From contig CAKRDK010000001.1 of assembly GCA_934309475.1 (NCBI GenBank), forward strand, positions 248,001-312,000: a stretch of DNA of 64,000 nucleotides. The letters run 5' to 3'. The notes beneath the pieces were generated by a model, which was not told where the DNA came from, did not search any database, and saw only the letters and a list, made by a program, of their open reading frames with translations. The position numbers were made by a program, and so were the translations under genes. The stretch is from an uncultured Roseburia sp. GTDB taxonomy: Bacteria > Bacillota > Clostridia > Lachnospirales > Lachnospiraceae. The stretch's first letter is position 1. Each line of letters opens with the position of its first letter. Shown in pieces: positions 52,179-61,490 of this stretch.

Positions 52179-53189
52179 TTAACACTTCCGGTTCTTCCCG
52201 AAAATAACGTCATAGTTGATATTCTTATAAAAAACGTCTTCCATGTCATGCTCTTTCAAATCGATATTCCCCAGCATCCACATCGTTTTCGCTATCACGG
52301 ATTCCAGCGTCATATCGTAGGATTCTAAAAAGCGGCAATACTTTTTCATATCATGGCCAACTTCGTAGACTGTCATATCGCTTCCCTCATGCGCCACCTG
52401 CGTTGCCATGATAACAATTTTTTCCGGATGCTCCTGGCAAAGCCGGTAAAAATCTTTCGCAAGCGACTGCGGGATTCCACCGACCCCAAAACTTTCTACA
52501 ATAATACAATCATAGGAATTAAAAATTGCCTCCAACACCTGCGGCTTGATTCCCGGAATCAGCTTCATCAGGAAAATGTTTTCGTCCATCTCCTCGTAAA
52601 ATGTCACCTCTTCCTCATACGGAAGCATCGGGATGTAGCGCATGATATTTAAATCCTGAATCACCGCAAGCGATGGAAAATCAATGGAAGAAAATGCGTT
52701 GTAACTCTTAGAGCGGACTTTTTTTGCTCTCGTTCCCGCGATAACTTTCCCGTCAAACACAATCTGAACGCCCTGTGATTTTGCATCTACCGCATACAAA
52801 AAGCTGTCGAGCAGATTCGATTTTGCATCTGTAATCTCTAAATCAATCGGCTTCTGCGCCCCTGTAATTACGATTGGCTTTGTGGAATTCTGTATCATAT
52901 AGGAAAGTGCCGCTGCCGTATAGGCCATGGTATCCGTTCCATGTGCAATGACAAATCCATCATAAGCATCATAATTTTCACGGATACAGTGCACCATCTT
53001 CTTCCAGTGCTGCGGCTCCATATTAGAGCTGTCTAAATTGAGAAGCTGAATCGTCTCCACCTCGCAGATTTCCTTGACCTGTGGAATATATTCCAGTAAT
53101 TCTTCCGGTGTAATCTGTGGTTTCAAACCATTTTCGGATTTTTTCGAAGCAATTGTGCCTCCTGTTGCTATCAGTAAAACTTTTTTCAT
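52179..53189 (-). CDS. ansA: L-asparaginase, type I
   Basis: A 336-residue cytoplasmic asparaginase with no signal peptide. The first catalytic threonine is in LLIATGGTIASKKSENG and the second in VIAHGTDTMAYTAAALSYM; the lysine and aspartate ligands lie in VITGAQKPID and nearby. The C-terminal part is the allosteric domain of type I enzymes. It yields aspartate and ammonia. It lies 23 bases downstream of the threonine aldolase gene and is probably in the same operon. Confidence 0.94.
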   Translation of the reverse strand: MKKVLLIATGGTIASKKSENGLKPQITPEELLEYIPQVKEICEVETIQLLNLDSSNMEPQHWKKMVHCIRENYDAYDGFVIAHGTDTMAYTAAALSYMIQNSTKPIVITGAQKPIDLEITDAKSNLLDSFLYAVDAKSQGVQIVFDGKVIAGTRAKKVRSKSYNAFSSIDFPSLAVIQDLNIMRYIPMLPYEEEVTFYEEMDENIFLMKLIPGIKPQVLEAIFNSYDCIIVESFGVGGIPQSLAKDFYRLCQEHPEKIVIMATQVAHEGSDMTVYEVGHDMKKYCRFLESYDMTLESVIAKTMWMLGNIDLKEHDMEDVFYKNINYDVIFGKNRKC

Positions 53190-53212
53190 TGTCGTAAGCC
53201 TTCCTTTTTTGT

Positions 53213-54250
53213 CTAAAGTCCTGCACGAATGTCACGAAGCAGTGCTTCTACATTTTCTTTTTTCGTTGCCCAGCACGTACAGATACGGACGGCGCTGTGT
53301 ACAGTGTCAATTCTGCTGTGATATTCCAATGCGTATTTCTCCTGCAATTTTGTAAGAAGTGCATCCGGCAAAATCGGGAACTGCTGGTTCGTCGGCGAGT
53401 CCACCAGAAATTCGATTCCAAGACTTTGCAGTTCATCCCGAATCTGCTCCGCCAACTCTGCCGCATGTTTTGAAATCGTATAGTATAACCCATCTGTAAA
53501 AAGTGTCTCAAACTGAAGTCCGAGCAGTCTTCCTTTCGCCAGCATGCCACCGCGCTGTTTGATATTATAACGAAAATCTTCTTTCAGTGCATCATTGGTA
53601 ATGACAACCGCCTCGCCAAAGAGTGCTCCCACTTTTGTTCCACCGATGTAAAATACATCCGTATTTGCCGCAATGTCCGCTAACGTCATATCATTTTCGC
53701 GGCACATCAGACCGTAGCCTAACCGCGCGCCATCCAGAAAAAGATAGAGTCCGTGCTCTTTGCAGACTTTATAGATTGCCTCAAGTTCTGCTTTCGAATA
53801 GATGGTTCCTAATTCTGTCGGATTCGACAAATATACCATCTTCGGCTGTACGGTATGTTCAAAACTTGCATCTGCAAAATGGTGCTCCACATAAGCTGCT
53901 ACCTGCCCTGCCGTAATTTTCCCATCTTCTGTCGGAAGCGTCAAACACTTGTGGCCACACGCTTCCAATGCACCGGTCTCATGCACATTAATATGCCCGC
54001 TTTCTGCCGTGATTACTCCCTGATAATGTTTGAGTGCCGCAGAAATCACAGTCACATTCGTCTGCGTTCCGCCGACTAAAAAATGTACCGCTGCTTCCGG
54101 TGCCTTACATTCCGCACGGATTAATTCTGCCGCCTTTCTACAATAATCATCTTCTCCGTATCCCGGTGTCTGCTCGAAGTTCGTCTCCGCGAACTTCTCT
54201 AAAATCAAAGGATGACATCCTTCTGTATAATCACTGTTAAACCGTATCAT
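53213..54250 (-). CDS. Low-specificity L-threonine aldolase family protein
   Basis: A 345-residue PLP enzyme of fold type I. It shows NSDYTEGCHPLILEKFAETN at the start, HINVHETGALEACGHK, LYLFLDGARLGYG and the PLP lysine in VFYIGGTKVGALFGEAVV. The family cleaves beta-hydroxy amino acids to glycine and an aldehyde. AAAGGAG ribosome site upstream. No clear SigA promoter was found before it; a palindromic repeat lies directly upstream. Confidence 0.9.
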   Translation of the reverse strand: MIRFNSDYTEGCHPLILEKFAETNFEQTPGYGEDDYCRKAAELIRAECKAPEAAVHFLVGGTQTNVTVISAALKHYQGVITAESGHINVHETGALEACGHKCLTLPTEDGKITAGQVAAYVEHHFADASFEHTVQPKMVYLSNPTELGTIYSKAELEAIYKVCKEHGLYLFLDGARLGYGLMCRENDMTLADIAANTDVFYIGGTKVGALFGEAVVITNDALKEDFRYNIKQRGGMLAKGRLLGLQFETLFTDGLYYTISKHAAELAEQIRDELQSLGIEFLVDSPTNQQFPILPDALLTKLQEKYALEYHSRIDTVHSAVRICTCWATKKENVEALLRDIRAGL

Positions 54251-54283
54251 CTATAATCTCCTTTCCCTTTCCAGACAGAATCC

Positions 54284-54333
54284 CCGCGGAGCGTTTTTGT
54301 GTCATGGAAACGAAATTCCCTGTCACGCAAAAA
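54284..54333 (+). repeat. Palindromic repeat, copy B
   Basis: CCGCGGAGCG is followed by TTTTTGTGTCATGGAA, a central ACGAAA and an imperfect complement ending in CAAAAA. It shares the design GCGGAG + TTTT.GTGT..T.GGAA with the copies at 36709 and 61015, and lies between threonine aldolase and the trp terminator. Confidence 0.55.
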
Positions 54334-54360
54334 GGGGAACTGCCTTTCGACAATTCCCCT
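54329..54360 (-). terminator. Terminator of the trp operon
   Basis: Minus strand: AGGGGAA and TTCCCCT (7 bp) around a 14-base loop, followed by TTTTT. It starts 18 bases after the trpD stop. Confidence 0.75.
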
Positions 54361-54377
54361 CCGCTCTCACGATTAAA

Positions 54378-55388
54378 TTATGCATTTGAAACTGCAATTA
54401 ATTTCTCTAATGTATCCAATGCTTTGCCTTCGTCGATTGTCTTTCCTGCTAATTCTACACCAGAAGCAATGCTTTCTGCAACCCCTCCAACGTAAAGAGT
54501 TGCACCTGCATTCAAAAGAACAATGTCACGTTTTGGTCCATGCAGTTTACCGGATAAGATATCCCTTGTAATCTGCGCATTTTCCACGCCATCACCGCCA
54601 CGCAGTTCTTCTATCGTACAACAGTTCAGGCCGACTTCCTCCGGTTTAAATACGAATGTATTTACTTTTCCATCCTTTATCTCAGAGATTGTTGTCTCAC
54701 CCGTCAGTGTGATTTCATCCATGTTGTCACAGCCACTGACCACAAATGCATTTTCCACACCGAGTCTGCTCATCGCCTGTGCAATGATTTCCGTCAGTTT
54801 CGGATCATAGACACCGACTACCATATTTTTTGCGCGGGATGGATTCGCAAGCGGTCCTAAAATATTAAATACCGTACGGATTCCCATCTCATTTCGCGCC
54901 TGACCGACATATTTCATGGATTTATTGAAAAGCTGTGCAAACATAAAACCAATTCCGGCTTTCTCCACACATTTTTCTACCAGAGCAGGCTCTGCCATAA
55001 TGTTGACTCCTAATGCTTCTAAGACATCCCCGGCTCCCGATTTCGAGGAAATGGAGCGGTTGCCGTGCTTTGCCACCGGAAGTCCTGCCGCCGCTACGAC
55101 AAAAGAAGAGGTCGTGGAGATATTAAAGGTAAAGGTGCGGTCTCCGCCGGTTCCGACTAAATCCACGTAATTAGAAACCTTCGGCGAGATGGTGTCTGCT
55201 TTATCGCGCAGCACGGATGCAAACCCTACAAGTTCCTCTAGTGTCTCCCCCTTCATGCGGAGTGCGGTCAGAAAAGAACCTAACTGCGCCTGGCTTGCTT
55301 CCCCGCTCAACATAATTTCCATGGCAGCTCTTGCTTCTTCCTCGGTTAAATCTTTTCCTTCGACTACTTTTGTAATATATTCTTTCAT
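54378..55388 (-). CDS. trpD: Anthranilate phosphoribosyltransferase
   Basis: Adds PRPP-derived ribose phosphate to anthranilate. A 336-residue protein with the PRPP loop GTGGDRTFTFNIST, KHGNRSISSKSGAGDVLEALGVN, the anthranilate-site segment AQLFNKSMKYVGQARNEMGIRTVFNILGPLANP and the acidic VSGCDNMDEIT. It is the last gene of the operon, after trpA, whereas in the canonical order trpD follows trpG. Confidence 0.96.
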   Translation of the reverse strand: MKEYITKVVEGKDLTEEEARAAMEIMLSGEASQAQLGSFLTALRMKGETLEELVGFASVLRDKADTISPKVSNYVDLVGTGGDRTFTFNISTTSSFVVAAAGLPVAKHGNRSISSKSGAGDVLEALGVNIMAEPALVEKCVEKAGIGFMFAQLFNKSMKYVGQARNEMGIRTVFNILGPLANPSRAKNMVVGVYDPKLTEIIAQAMSRLGVENAFVVSGCDNMDEITLTGETTISEIKDGKVNTFVFKPEEVGLNCCTIEELRGGDGVENAQITRDILSGKLHGPKRDIVLLNAGATLYVGGVAESIASGVELAGKTIDEGKALDTLEKLIAVSNA

Positions 55389-55411
55389 GTTTCTTCTCCT
55401 TTTTCCCTCAA

Positions 55412-56215
55412 CTATGCATTTAATTCTTTTTTGAATGTCTCACAATACTCTGCCGCCACCCTGACATCATAATCATGTTCTTCTAACAGATTAATGAAAT
55501 GGCTTCCTACGATTGCGCCGTCGATGATTTCTTTCATCGGCTCCACGTCTTTTGCCGTCTGGATGCCAAATCCCATCATGACCGGAATCTTTGATACTTT
55601 TTTCACATTCTCTAAATAAGAGATTACCTTCTCATGAAAATTTGCGCCCTGGCCGGTTACACCCATGGAAGATACACAGTAGACAAATCCTCTTGCCTTT
55701 TCTAAAATCATCGGTATCCTGCCTGCGGAAACCGGAGACACAAGCTGAATCAAAATCGTGGTATCCTGTTCTTTTAAATATTGCTCGATTTCATCCTGCT
55801 CCTCAAACGGCAAATCCGGGATAATCAGACCGTCCACCCCGATGGCACTGCACTTTTCCACGAATTTCTTTACACCGTAATGGAGAATGGTGTTGTAATA
55901 CATCATAAAAATAAGTGGCATCTCCACACCTTCCGCGCGGATTTCTTCCACCATGGCAAAAACCTTTTTCAAGGTAACGCCCTGACAGATTGCCTTGTAG
56001 GATGCATTCTGAATGACCGGACCATCTGCAACCGGATCTGAAAACGGGACGCCAAGTTCGATAATATCGGTTCCTGCCGCTTCCTGTGCGCGAATCAATG
56101 CCTTGCTTCCCTCCATATCCGGAAGTCCTGCTGTCATATATGTGATAAATGCTTTTTCCTTTTTCTCTCTGCATGCCTGTAACTTCTGTTCAATTCGATT
56201 CATTTTCTCAACCAT
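55412..56215 (-). CDS. trpA: Tryptophan synthase alpha chain
   Basis: A 267-residue TIM barrel that cleaves indole-3-glycerol phosphate. FITYMTAGLPD, the catalytic Glu in DIIELGVPFSDPVADGPVIQ and the second acidic residue in VDGLIIPDLPFEE are present, and the C-terminal phosphate site reads VMMGFGIQTAKDV and GAIVGSHF. It begins 9 bases after trpB; an internal ATG four codons later is an alternative. Confidence 0.96.
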   Translation of the reverse strand: MVEKMNRIEQKLQACREKKEKAFITYMTAGLPDMEGSKALIRAQEAAGTDIIELGVPFSDPVADGPVIQNASYKAICQGVTLKKVFAMVEEIRAEGVEMPLIFMMYYNTILHYGVKKFVEKCSAIGVDGLIIPDLPFEEQDEIEQYLKEQDTTILIQLVSPVSAGRIPMILEKARGFVYCVSSMGVTGQGANFHEKVISYLENVKKVSKIPVMMGFGIQTAKDVEPMKEIIDGAIVGSHFINLLEEHDYDVRVAAEYCETFKKELNA

Positions 56216-56224
56216 ACCTTTCCC

Positions 56225-57418
56225 TTAATTCAAATAACCTTTTCCTGCAAGATAGTCTGAAATTGTGTTCACATCTTTATCTCCACGGCCTGACAGACAT
56301 ACCACCATAATCTGATCCTTTGTCATCTCTTTTGCCTTCTTAAAGGCGTAAGCCATTGCATGTGCACTCTCAATCGCAGGAATAATTCCCTCTAATTTAC
56401 ACAGCTCCATCAAGGCGTCCATTGCCTCAACATCGGTTGCCGCAACATACTGCGCTCTTCCCGTATCTTTTAAATACGCATGTTCCGGTCCGACTCCCGG
56501 ATAATCAAGTCCTGCTGAGATGGAATGTGCGAGCTGGACGTTGCCATCCTCATCCTGTAACAGATAGGAACGCATTCCGTGCAAAACTCCGGGTGCACCG
56601 AGTGCCATCGCAGACGCGTGTTCTCCGGTGTCGATTCCTTTTCCTGCCGCTTCAACCCCGATAAGCTGCACCTCTTTTTCTGTGATAAAATCAGCAAACA
56701 TTCCGATGGAATTCGAACCGCCGCCGACACATGCCATCACGACATCCGGCAATCTGCCCTCAGCTTCTAAAATCTGCTTTTTCGCTTCCCGGCTGATACA
56801 GCTCTGGAACTCTTTTACCATCTTTGGATACGGATGCGGTCCCACGGCAGAACCTATGACATAAAAGGTATCCTCCGCCGTCTTTGCCCAGGTACGGATT
56901 GCTTCATTGGTCGCATCTTTTAAGGTATTACTTCCCGATGTCACACTCACAACCTTCGCACCGAGCATCTCCATCCGCATCACATTCAATGCCTGGCGTT
57001 TGATGTCCTCCGCTCCCATATAAACGGTACATTCCATTCCAAATAAAGCAGCGCCTGTCGCAGTTGCAACTCCGTGCTGTCCTGCTCCCGTCTCAGCGAT
57101 CACTTTCTTTTTCCCCATTCTCTTTGCGAGCAAAATCTGACCGATTACGTTGTTAATCTTATGTGCGCCGGTATGGTTTAAATCCTCACGTTTCAGATAA
57201 ATCTTTGTGCCATATTTCTCACTGAGCCGCTCCGCAAAATAAAGCGGCGTCTCACGGCCTACATACTGTTTTAGATAATAGTGGTACTGTTTTAAAAATT
57301 CCGGATCTTTGATTGCTTCCTCATAAGCCTTGTCAAGTTCCTGCAATGTGTTCATCAATGATTCTGCCACATACTGTCCACCAAATTCTCCATAATAAGC
57401 TTCTTTGTTACGATTCAT
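56225..57418 (-). CDS. trpB: Tryptophan synthase beta chain
   Basis: A 397-residue PLP enzyme that joins indole to serine. PLP lysine is in [13 protein letters not shown], followed by [22 protein letters not shown] is the phosphate loop, and the potassium site region lies near HAMAYAF. Type 1 TrpB that pairs with TrpA encoded next to it. Confidence 0.97.
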   Translation of the reverse strand: MNRNKEAYYGEFGGQYVAESLMNTLQELDKAYEEAIKDPEFLKQYHYYLKQYVGRETPLYFAERLSEKYGTKIYLKREDLNHTGAHKINNVIGQILLAKRMGKKKVIAETGAGQHGVATATGAALFGMECTVYMGAEDIKRQALNVMRMEMLGAKVVSVTSGSNTLKDATNEAIRTWAKTAEDTFYVIGSAVGPHPYPKMVKEFQSCISREAKKQILEAEGRLPDVVMACVGGGSNSIGMFADFITEKEVQLIGVEAAGKGIDTGEHASAMALGAPGVLHGMRSYLLQDEDGNVQLAHSISAGLDYPGVGPEHAYLKDTGRAQYVAATDVEAMDALMELCKLEGIIPAIESAHAMAYAFKKAKEMTKDQIMVVCLSGRGDKDVNTISDYLAGKGYLN

Positions 57419-57495
57419 TTTCCCAATTCCTTTCTCTTCTATCCGACTCTTATTTCTTTTTATTTCAGTCTCTTTTTGTTTTATTAATTCTTGTT

Positions 57496-58143
57496 TTAAT
57501 TATTTTTTACTTTGGAAACAAACTGTAAAATCTTTTCTCTGCTCTTTCCGTCCGTCCCTTCCACACCGGAACTGACATCCACGATATCCGGCTTAAAAAT
57601 CCGGATTCCCTCCTGCACATTCTCCGGTGTCAATCCACCTGCCAACACAAATTGTTTGTCTTTTCGTAAGGAACGCCATCGTGTCTCATCCCATGCATGC
57701 CAGTCGAATGTCTTACCACTTCCATATCCGGCTGCATCCACGACAAAAGCTTTCACTTTCGCTTCCTGTGCCAGCCTTTCTGCCTCTTTCCATGCCACAT
57801 CATTTTCCGCTTCCTTCAAAGAGAGATTGATGGCATACCAGATTGGGAGGGATGTTTTCTGTAACACCTCCGGTCTTAATCTCTTATGTACCTGTAACAC
57901 ATCAAATCCGGCTTCCTCTATCTGTGCGAGCAGTGCACCATCCGGGTCTACCGTTACCGCAACTTTTCTTATATCTTTATTTAACTTTTGAAATATATCC
58001 TTTGTTTTAGGCACTTCAATATAACGTTTACTTTTTTCATAGAAGACAAATCCGGCGTGGGTAACCCCCGCTTCGTTTAACATCTTTGCCTCTTCTTCCC
58101 TTGTGATTCCGCATATTTTTATACCCGGCCGAGTGCTTTCCAT
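57496..58143 (-). CDS. trpF: Phosphoribosylanthranilate isomerase
   Basis: A 215-residue TIM barrel. The catalytic cysteine is in [14 protein letters not shown], and the second catalytic Asp in [26 protein letters not shown] and [17 protein letters not shown] form the phosphate site. The ATG at 58143 has GGGAGG ten bases upstream and overlaps trpC by 25 bases; the longer frame lies inside trpC. Confidence 0.94.
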   Translation of the reverse strand: MESTRPGIKICGITREEEAKMLNEAGVTHAGFVFYEKSKRYIEVPKTKDIFQKLNKDIRKVAVTVDPDGALLAQIEEAGFDVLQVHKRLRPEVLQKTSLPIWYAINLSLKEAENDVAWKEAERLAQEAKVKAFVVDAAGYGSGKTFDWHAWDETRWRSLRKDKQFVLAGGLTPENVQEGIRIFKPDIVDVSSGVEGTDGKSREKILQFVSKVKNN

Positions 58144-58901
58144 CTTGCAGCCACCTCCCTTGGATGTTCTGCCTCCATCAATGCCCTGCCAATCAAAAAG
58201 GCATCTACGCGGCATTCCGTTAAAAATGTAACATCCTCATCTGTCACAATTCCGCTCTCTGCGACAAACACCTTCTCTTTCGGAACCATCGCGGATAAAC
58301 GCTTTGTCGTGTCTAGTGAAATGGAAAAATCTTTCAGATTACGGTTATTGACGCCGATAATTTTGGCATCTAAGGCAAGTGCCCGCTCCATCTCTGTCTC
58401 GTCGTGAACTTCAACTAACGCATCAAGCCCTAATTCCTCCGACAGCTGATAAAAGGCTTTCATCTGTGCATCGTCTAAGATTGCGGCGATAAGCAGCACC
58501 GCATCTGCACCGATTGCCTTTGCTTCATAGAACTGGTATTCCTCCACCATGAAATCTTTTCTTAGAATCGGAAGCGGTGAGATTGCCCTGATTTCTTTCA
58601 GATACTCCACATTCCCGGCAAAGTGGTCTTCCTCTGTCAGGCAGGAGATAGCATCCACTGAAGCATTGTATTCATCAATTCTATCCAATAAATTAATTTT
58701 ACTTTTAATTTTCCCAAGACTAGGGGATGCCTGTTTAAATTCCCCGATAATCGAGATGCCCGGCTTTCGCAGCGCATCGAAAAAGGAATGGCGTTCTCCC
58801 TGATATTCCTCTGCGAGCTGACGCATCTTTTGTTCGCTGATGCGTGCCTTATGTTCCGGAAGTCTTTTTCTCTTGTCTGCAACAATTTCATCTAGTATCA
58901 T
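58119..58901 (-). CDS. trpC: Indole-3-glycerol phosphate synthase
   Basis: A 260-residue enzyme with the expected motifs: GISIIGEFKQASPSLG, SCLTEEDHFAGN (Glu and His), PILRKDFMVEEYQ (Lys), and later VNNRNLKDFSI and VAESGIV. The usual EVKKASPS is replaced by GEFKQASPS, still keeping the Lys. It sits between trpG and trpF. Confidence 0.95.
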   Translation of the reverse strand: MILDEIVADKRKRLPEHKARISEQKMRQLAEEYQGERHSFFDALRKPGISIIGEFKQASPSLGKIKSKINLLDRIDEYNASVDAISCLTEEDHFAGNVEYLKEIRAISPLPILRKDFMVEEYQFYEAKAIGADAVLLIAAILDDAQMKAFYQLSEELGLDALVEVHDETEMERALALDAKIIGVNNRNLKDFSISLDTTKRLSAMVPKEKVFVAESGIVTDEDVTFLTECRVDAFLIGRALMEAEHPREVAARWKALGRV

Positions 58902-58918
58902 AACTGCCTTCCTTTCTC

Positions 58919-59488
58919 TCAGATTACACCTGTCACAAAATTCTCAATTATGCGTTTTCCATGTTCCGTATAGATAGATTCCGGATGGAACTGCAATCCC
59001 ACCACCGGATACTCTTTGTGACGCATCGCCATAATTTCACCATCTTTTGTCTCCGCTATCACCTTAAGACATTCCGGCAGATTCTCTTTCTGTACTGCCA
59101 GAGAATGGTATCTTGCCACCCGGATTGGCGTATCAATTCCTGTAAATACGCTGTCTCCCGTATGTGCTATCTCGGACTGTTTTCCGTGGAACAATTCTTT
59201 CGCATACGATACAGTTCCGCCTAAGGCTTCTCCGATGCACTGATGCCCCAGACAGATGCCAAGAATCGGTATCTTATTGTAAAATTCTTTTACAACGTCA
59301 AGACAGATACCCGCTTCTTTCGGATTCTTTGGTCCCGGCGATAAGACAATGCGTTCCGGATTCAACTGCTTTATCTCCTCGATTGTCATTTTATCGTTTC
59401 TTACCACTCTGATATCTTTTGTAAAAATCCCAAAATACTGATACAGGTTATAGGTAAAGGAATCATAGTTGTCTATCAGTAAAATCAT
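58919..59488 (-). CDS. trpG: Anthranilate synthase component II (glutamine amidotransferase)
   Basis: A 189-residue class I amidotransferase. Catalytic Cys is in ILGICLGHQCIGE, and His/Glu in VGLQFHPESIYTEHG. The start at 59488 overlaps the trpE stop by four bases (ATGA) with GGAGGAGG upstream, so TrpE and TrpG are probably coupled in translation. It could also serve as PabA in folate synthesis, as in some Bacillota. Confidence 0.95.
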   Translation of the reverse strand: MILLIDNYDSFTYNLYQYFGIFTKDIRVVRNDKMTIEEIKQLNPERIVLSPGPKNPKEAGICLDVVKEFYNKIPILGICLGHQCIGEALGGTVSYAKELFHGKQSEIAHTGDSVFTGIDTPIRVARYHSLAVQKENLPECLKVIAETKDGEIMAMRHKEYPVVGLQFHPESIYTEHGKRIIENFVTGVI

Positions 59489-60894
59489 AAGTCTTCCTCC
59501 TCCACTAATGTCTTTGCAAGCGCCATGACCTTGTTGCAGCACTCCTGGTACTCATTTTCCGGAATGGAATCCGCCACAATGCCGGCTCCTGCCTGTAAGT
59601 ATACCCGCTCACCCTTTTTTATCATGGTGCGGATTGTGATACAAAAATCCATATCCCCGGAGAAATCAACGTAGCCGGTTGCACCGCCGTACAATCCTCT
59701 CCGCACGCTCTCTAATTCATCAATAATCTCCATCGCACGAATCTTTGGTGCCCCGCTTAATGTTCCTGCCGGAAGGAAAGAAGAAACCAAATCAAACGGA
59801 TGAAACTCCCCTTTTTTTCTTCCCTCTACCATGGAGACAATGTGCATCACATGGGAATAGTTCTGCACTTCCATAAACTGTGTTACCTTCACGGTTCCAA
59901 ATTCTGAAATACGTCCCATATCGTTTCTTGCAAGGTCTACTAACATGACATGTTCTGCTCGCTCCTTCTCATCATTTAGTAAATCTTCTTTTAACATTTT
60001 ATCTTCTTCCGCTGTTTTTCCACGTTTTCGGGTCCCAGCAATCGGGCAGGTGTAAACTCTTTTTCCCTGCTGTTTCACAATCATCTCCGGGGAGCTTCCG
60101 ATGACTTCAAACGAACCATAGTTAAAATAGTAAAGATAAGGGGACGGATTCAGTTCCCTCAGTTCCTGATAAAGTTCAAATCCATCCTGTTTTGTCTCAA
60201 TCGTCCAGCGCTGCGACAATACCGTCTGAAAAATGTGGCCTTCCTTAATATAGTGTTTGATTTTATTGACCTTTTCGCTGTACTCCTCTAAGGTGTCGGA
60301 CTGCTTTATGATTTTCCCGTCATGGAAAAAAGTTCTCTTTTCTTTCGGCACTTCTTTTCTTGCCCGCGCAATCAACTGTTCTGCTTCAGCTAACGCTTTC
60401 TTTTTACCGTCCTCATTATCTTCCTCTAACACAATCGCGGTCAGCGTCTCTGCCACATGGTCTAGCAGAAGGAACTTTGTCATCAGCATCATCTGAACCG
60501 TCTCAATGCCAATCTCATCCGGGTTCTCATCCGGTATGTTCTCGGTATAACGGATAAAATCATAACCCAGATTGCCAACGAGTCCGCCGGAAAAATTCAA
60601 TTCTTCGTCCTCTTTTTTGATTTCAAATTCACTGTAATATTCTTTCAGGCGCTCAAGCGGATTGCCCTCTCTTATCTCCTCACTTCCGTCTGTCCTTGTA
60701 ATCACAAGACTCTGTCCCCTTGACGTAATGATTTCCTCCGGCTCTGCTCCAAAAAAAGTGAATCTGTCATAATTCTTATCATAGCTTTCCAACAAAAATC
60801 CTTTCTTCTTCCCGACAAGATTCTGATACATCCCAATCGCGGTCTCATTTACCACACTGACTGTCTTCTTATAAACCTTTAATACCCGTTTCAT
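59485..60894 (-). CDS. trpE: Anthranilate synthase component I
   Basis: A 469-residue chorismate-utilising enzyme. Core motifs are PYLYYFNYGSFEVIGSSPEMIVK, IAGTRKRGKTAEED, LVDLARNDMGRISEFG and GTLSGAPKIRAMEII, ending with TIRTMIKKGERVYLQAGAGIV. The ATG at 60894 is preceded by AAAGGG; the longer frame lies in the leader. First gene of the trp operon. Confidence 0.96.
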   Translation of the reverse strand: MKRVLKVYKKTVSVVNETAIGMYQNLVGKKKGFLLESYDKNYDRFTFFGAEPEEIITSRGQSLVITRTDGSEEIREGNPLERLKEYYSEFEIKKEDEELNFSGGLVGNLGYDFIRYTENIPDENPDEIGIETVQMMLMTKFLLLDHVAETLTAIVLEEDNEDGKKKALAEAEQLIARARKEVPKEKRTFFHDGKIIKQSDTLEEYSEKVNKIKHYIKEGHIFQTVLSQRWTIETKQDGFELYQELRELNPSPYLYYFNYGSFEVIGSSPEMIVKQQGKRVYTCPIAGTRKRGKTAEEDKMLKEDLLNDEKERAEHVMLVDLARNDMGRISEFGTVKVTQFMEVQNYSHVMHIVSMVEGRKKGEFHPFDLVSSFLPAGTLSGAPKIRAMEIIDELESVRRGLYGGATGYVDFSGDMDFCITIRTMIKKGERVYLQAGAGIVADSIPENEYQECCNKVMALAKTLVEEEDL

Positions 60895-60939
60895 CCTTTT
60901 CCCTTTCCTATCCCAGAATATATTTATTACATAAGAATA

Positions 60940-61066
60940 AAGTGTGCGCCTGCCGCACACTTGCGCGCCCGAGCGGTATGCGAAGCATTAAATTCTTCTC
61001 CGCGAGGTGCGCATCCTCGCGGAGCTTTTAGTGTAATAGGAACGAATTTTCCTATTACACTAAAAA
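60940..61066 (+). repeat. Composite palindromic element in the trp leader (copy C)
   Basis: Three hairpins in a row: AAGTGTGC/GCACACTT (60940-60962), a perfect 10-bp CTCCGCGAGG/CCTCGCGGAG (60998-61024), and a perfect 17-bp stem starting TTTTAGTGTAATAGGAA (61026-61065). The last part matches copies A and B. It lies between the T-box terminator and trpE, and looks inserted there. Confidence 0.7.
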
Positions 61067-61104
61067 GTCCCTGACAAAAAGCCTCTAAGCTCTTTGTCAG
61101 GGAC
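61062..61104 (-). terminator. T-box controlled terminator of the trp leader
   Basis: Minus strand: GTCCCTGACAAA and TTTGTCAGGGAC form a 12-bp stem with a 14-base loop, followed by TTTTT. It follows the T-box sequence by 8 bases, the right place for the T-box terminator/antiterminator switch. Its U-tract overlaps the end of repeat copy C. Confidence 0.88.
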
Positions 61105-61162
61105 GATAAAACCGTGGTGCCACCCTTCTTCATTATGTCTCACGAATTCGTCTTCCTATAGA

Positions 61163-61199
61163 AAACAAAAACGGACATTTCCAAAACTGGAAATGTCCG
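61163..61199 (-). promoter_or_regulatory. Stem III-like hairpin with U-tract in the trp leader
   Basis: CGGACATTTCC and GGAAATGTCCG form a perfect 11-bp stem with a 6-base loop, followed by TTTTTGTTTT. It lies between Stem I and the T-box sequence, where Stem III sits, but it also has the form of an intrinsic terminator. Confidence 0.6.
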
Positions 61200-61420
61200 C
61201 CACCAATTCAACATAATCTCATTCAATACAGAAGAAAACTCTTCGATATTCTACCCCTGTAACGTGAGGACACGGCGCCGCTACTTATGTTCACTTTGCT
61301 CTCGCAAATCCATTCCGCTCAAACTATCTTATCTGCTTCCACCCACGCAGACTCTCTGGAAAGAATCATCTGACGTACTACTTTTGCTCAACGATTTCGG
61401 TTATCTCTTAACTTTTTTAC

Positions 61421-61449
61421 AGTCTATCACTTCATTACTTTAACGTCAA
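61421..61449 (-). promoter_or_regulatory. Promoter of the trp operon
   Basis: Minus strand: TTGACG (61444-61449), 17-base spacer, TAGACT (61421-61426). Confidence 0.75.
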
Positions 61450-61490
61450 GACATTTTGTAATTTTTTACTATAACAAATTTTTATACGTT

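Larger units (their letters stand above)
61062..61414 (-). promoter_or_regulatory. tRNA-Trp-responsive T-box leader of the trp operon
   Basis: The T-box core AGGGTGGCACCACGG is at 61112-61126 on the minus strand, just ahead of the terminator. Stem I holds the conserved distal region (CCAGAGAG and GGGTGGAAGC). The specifier reads GAATGGA (61309-61315), giving codon TGG (61310-61312) for tryptophan. Uncharged tRNA-Trp would stabilise the antiterminator and let trpE-G-C-F-B-A-D be transcribed. This occupies most of the 596-base gap upstream of trpE. Confidence 0.92.

Noticed and set aside
52160..52190. Terminator after ansA
   Set aside because: A TTTTTTT tract is present on the minus strand but the possible stem is only 4 bp, so it is not called.
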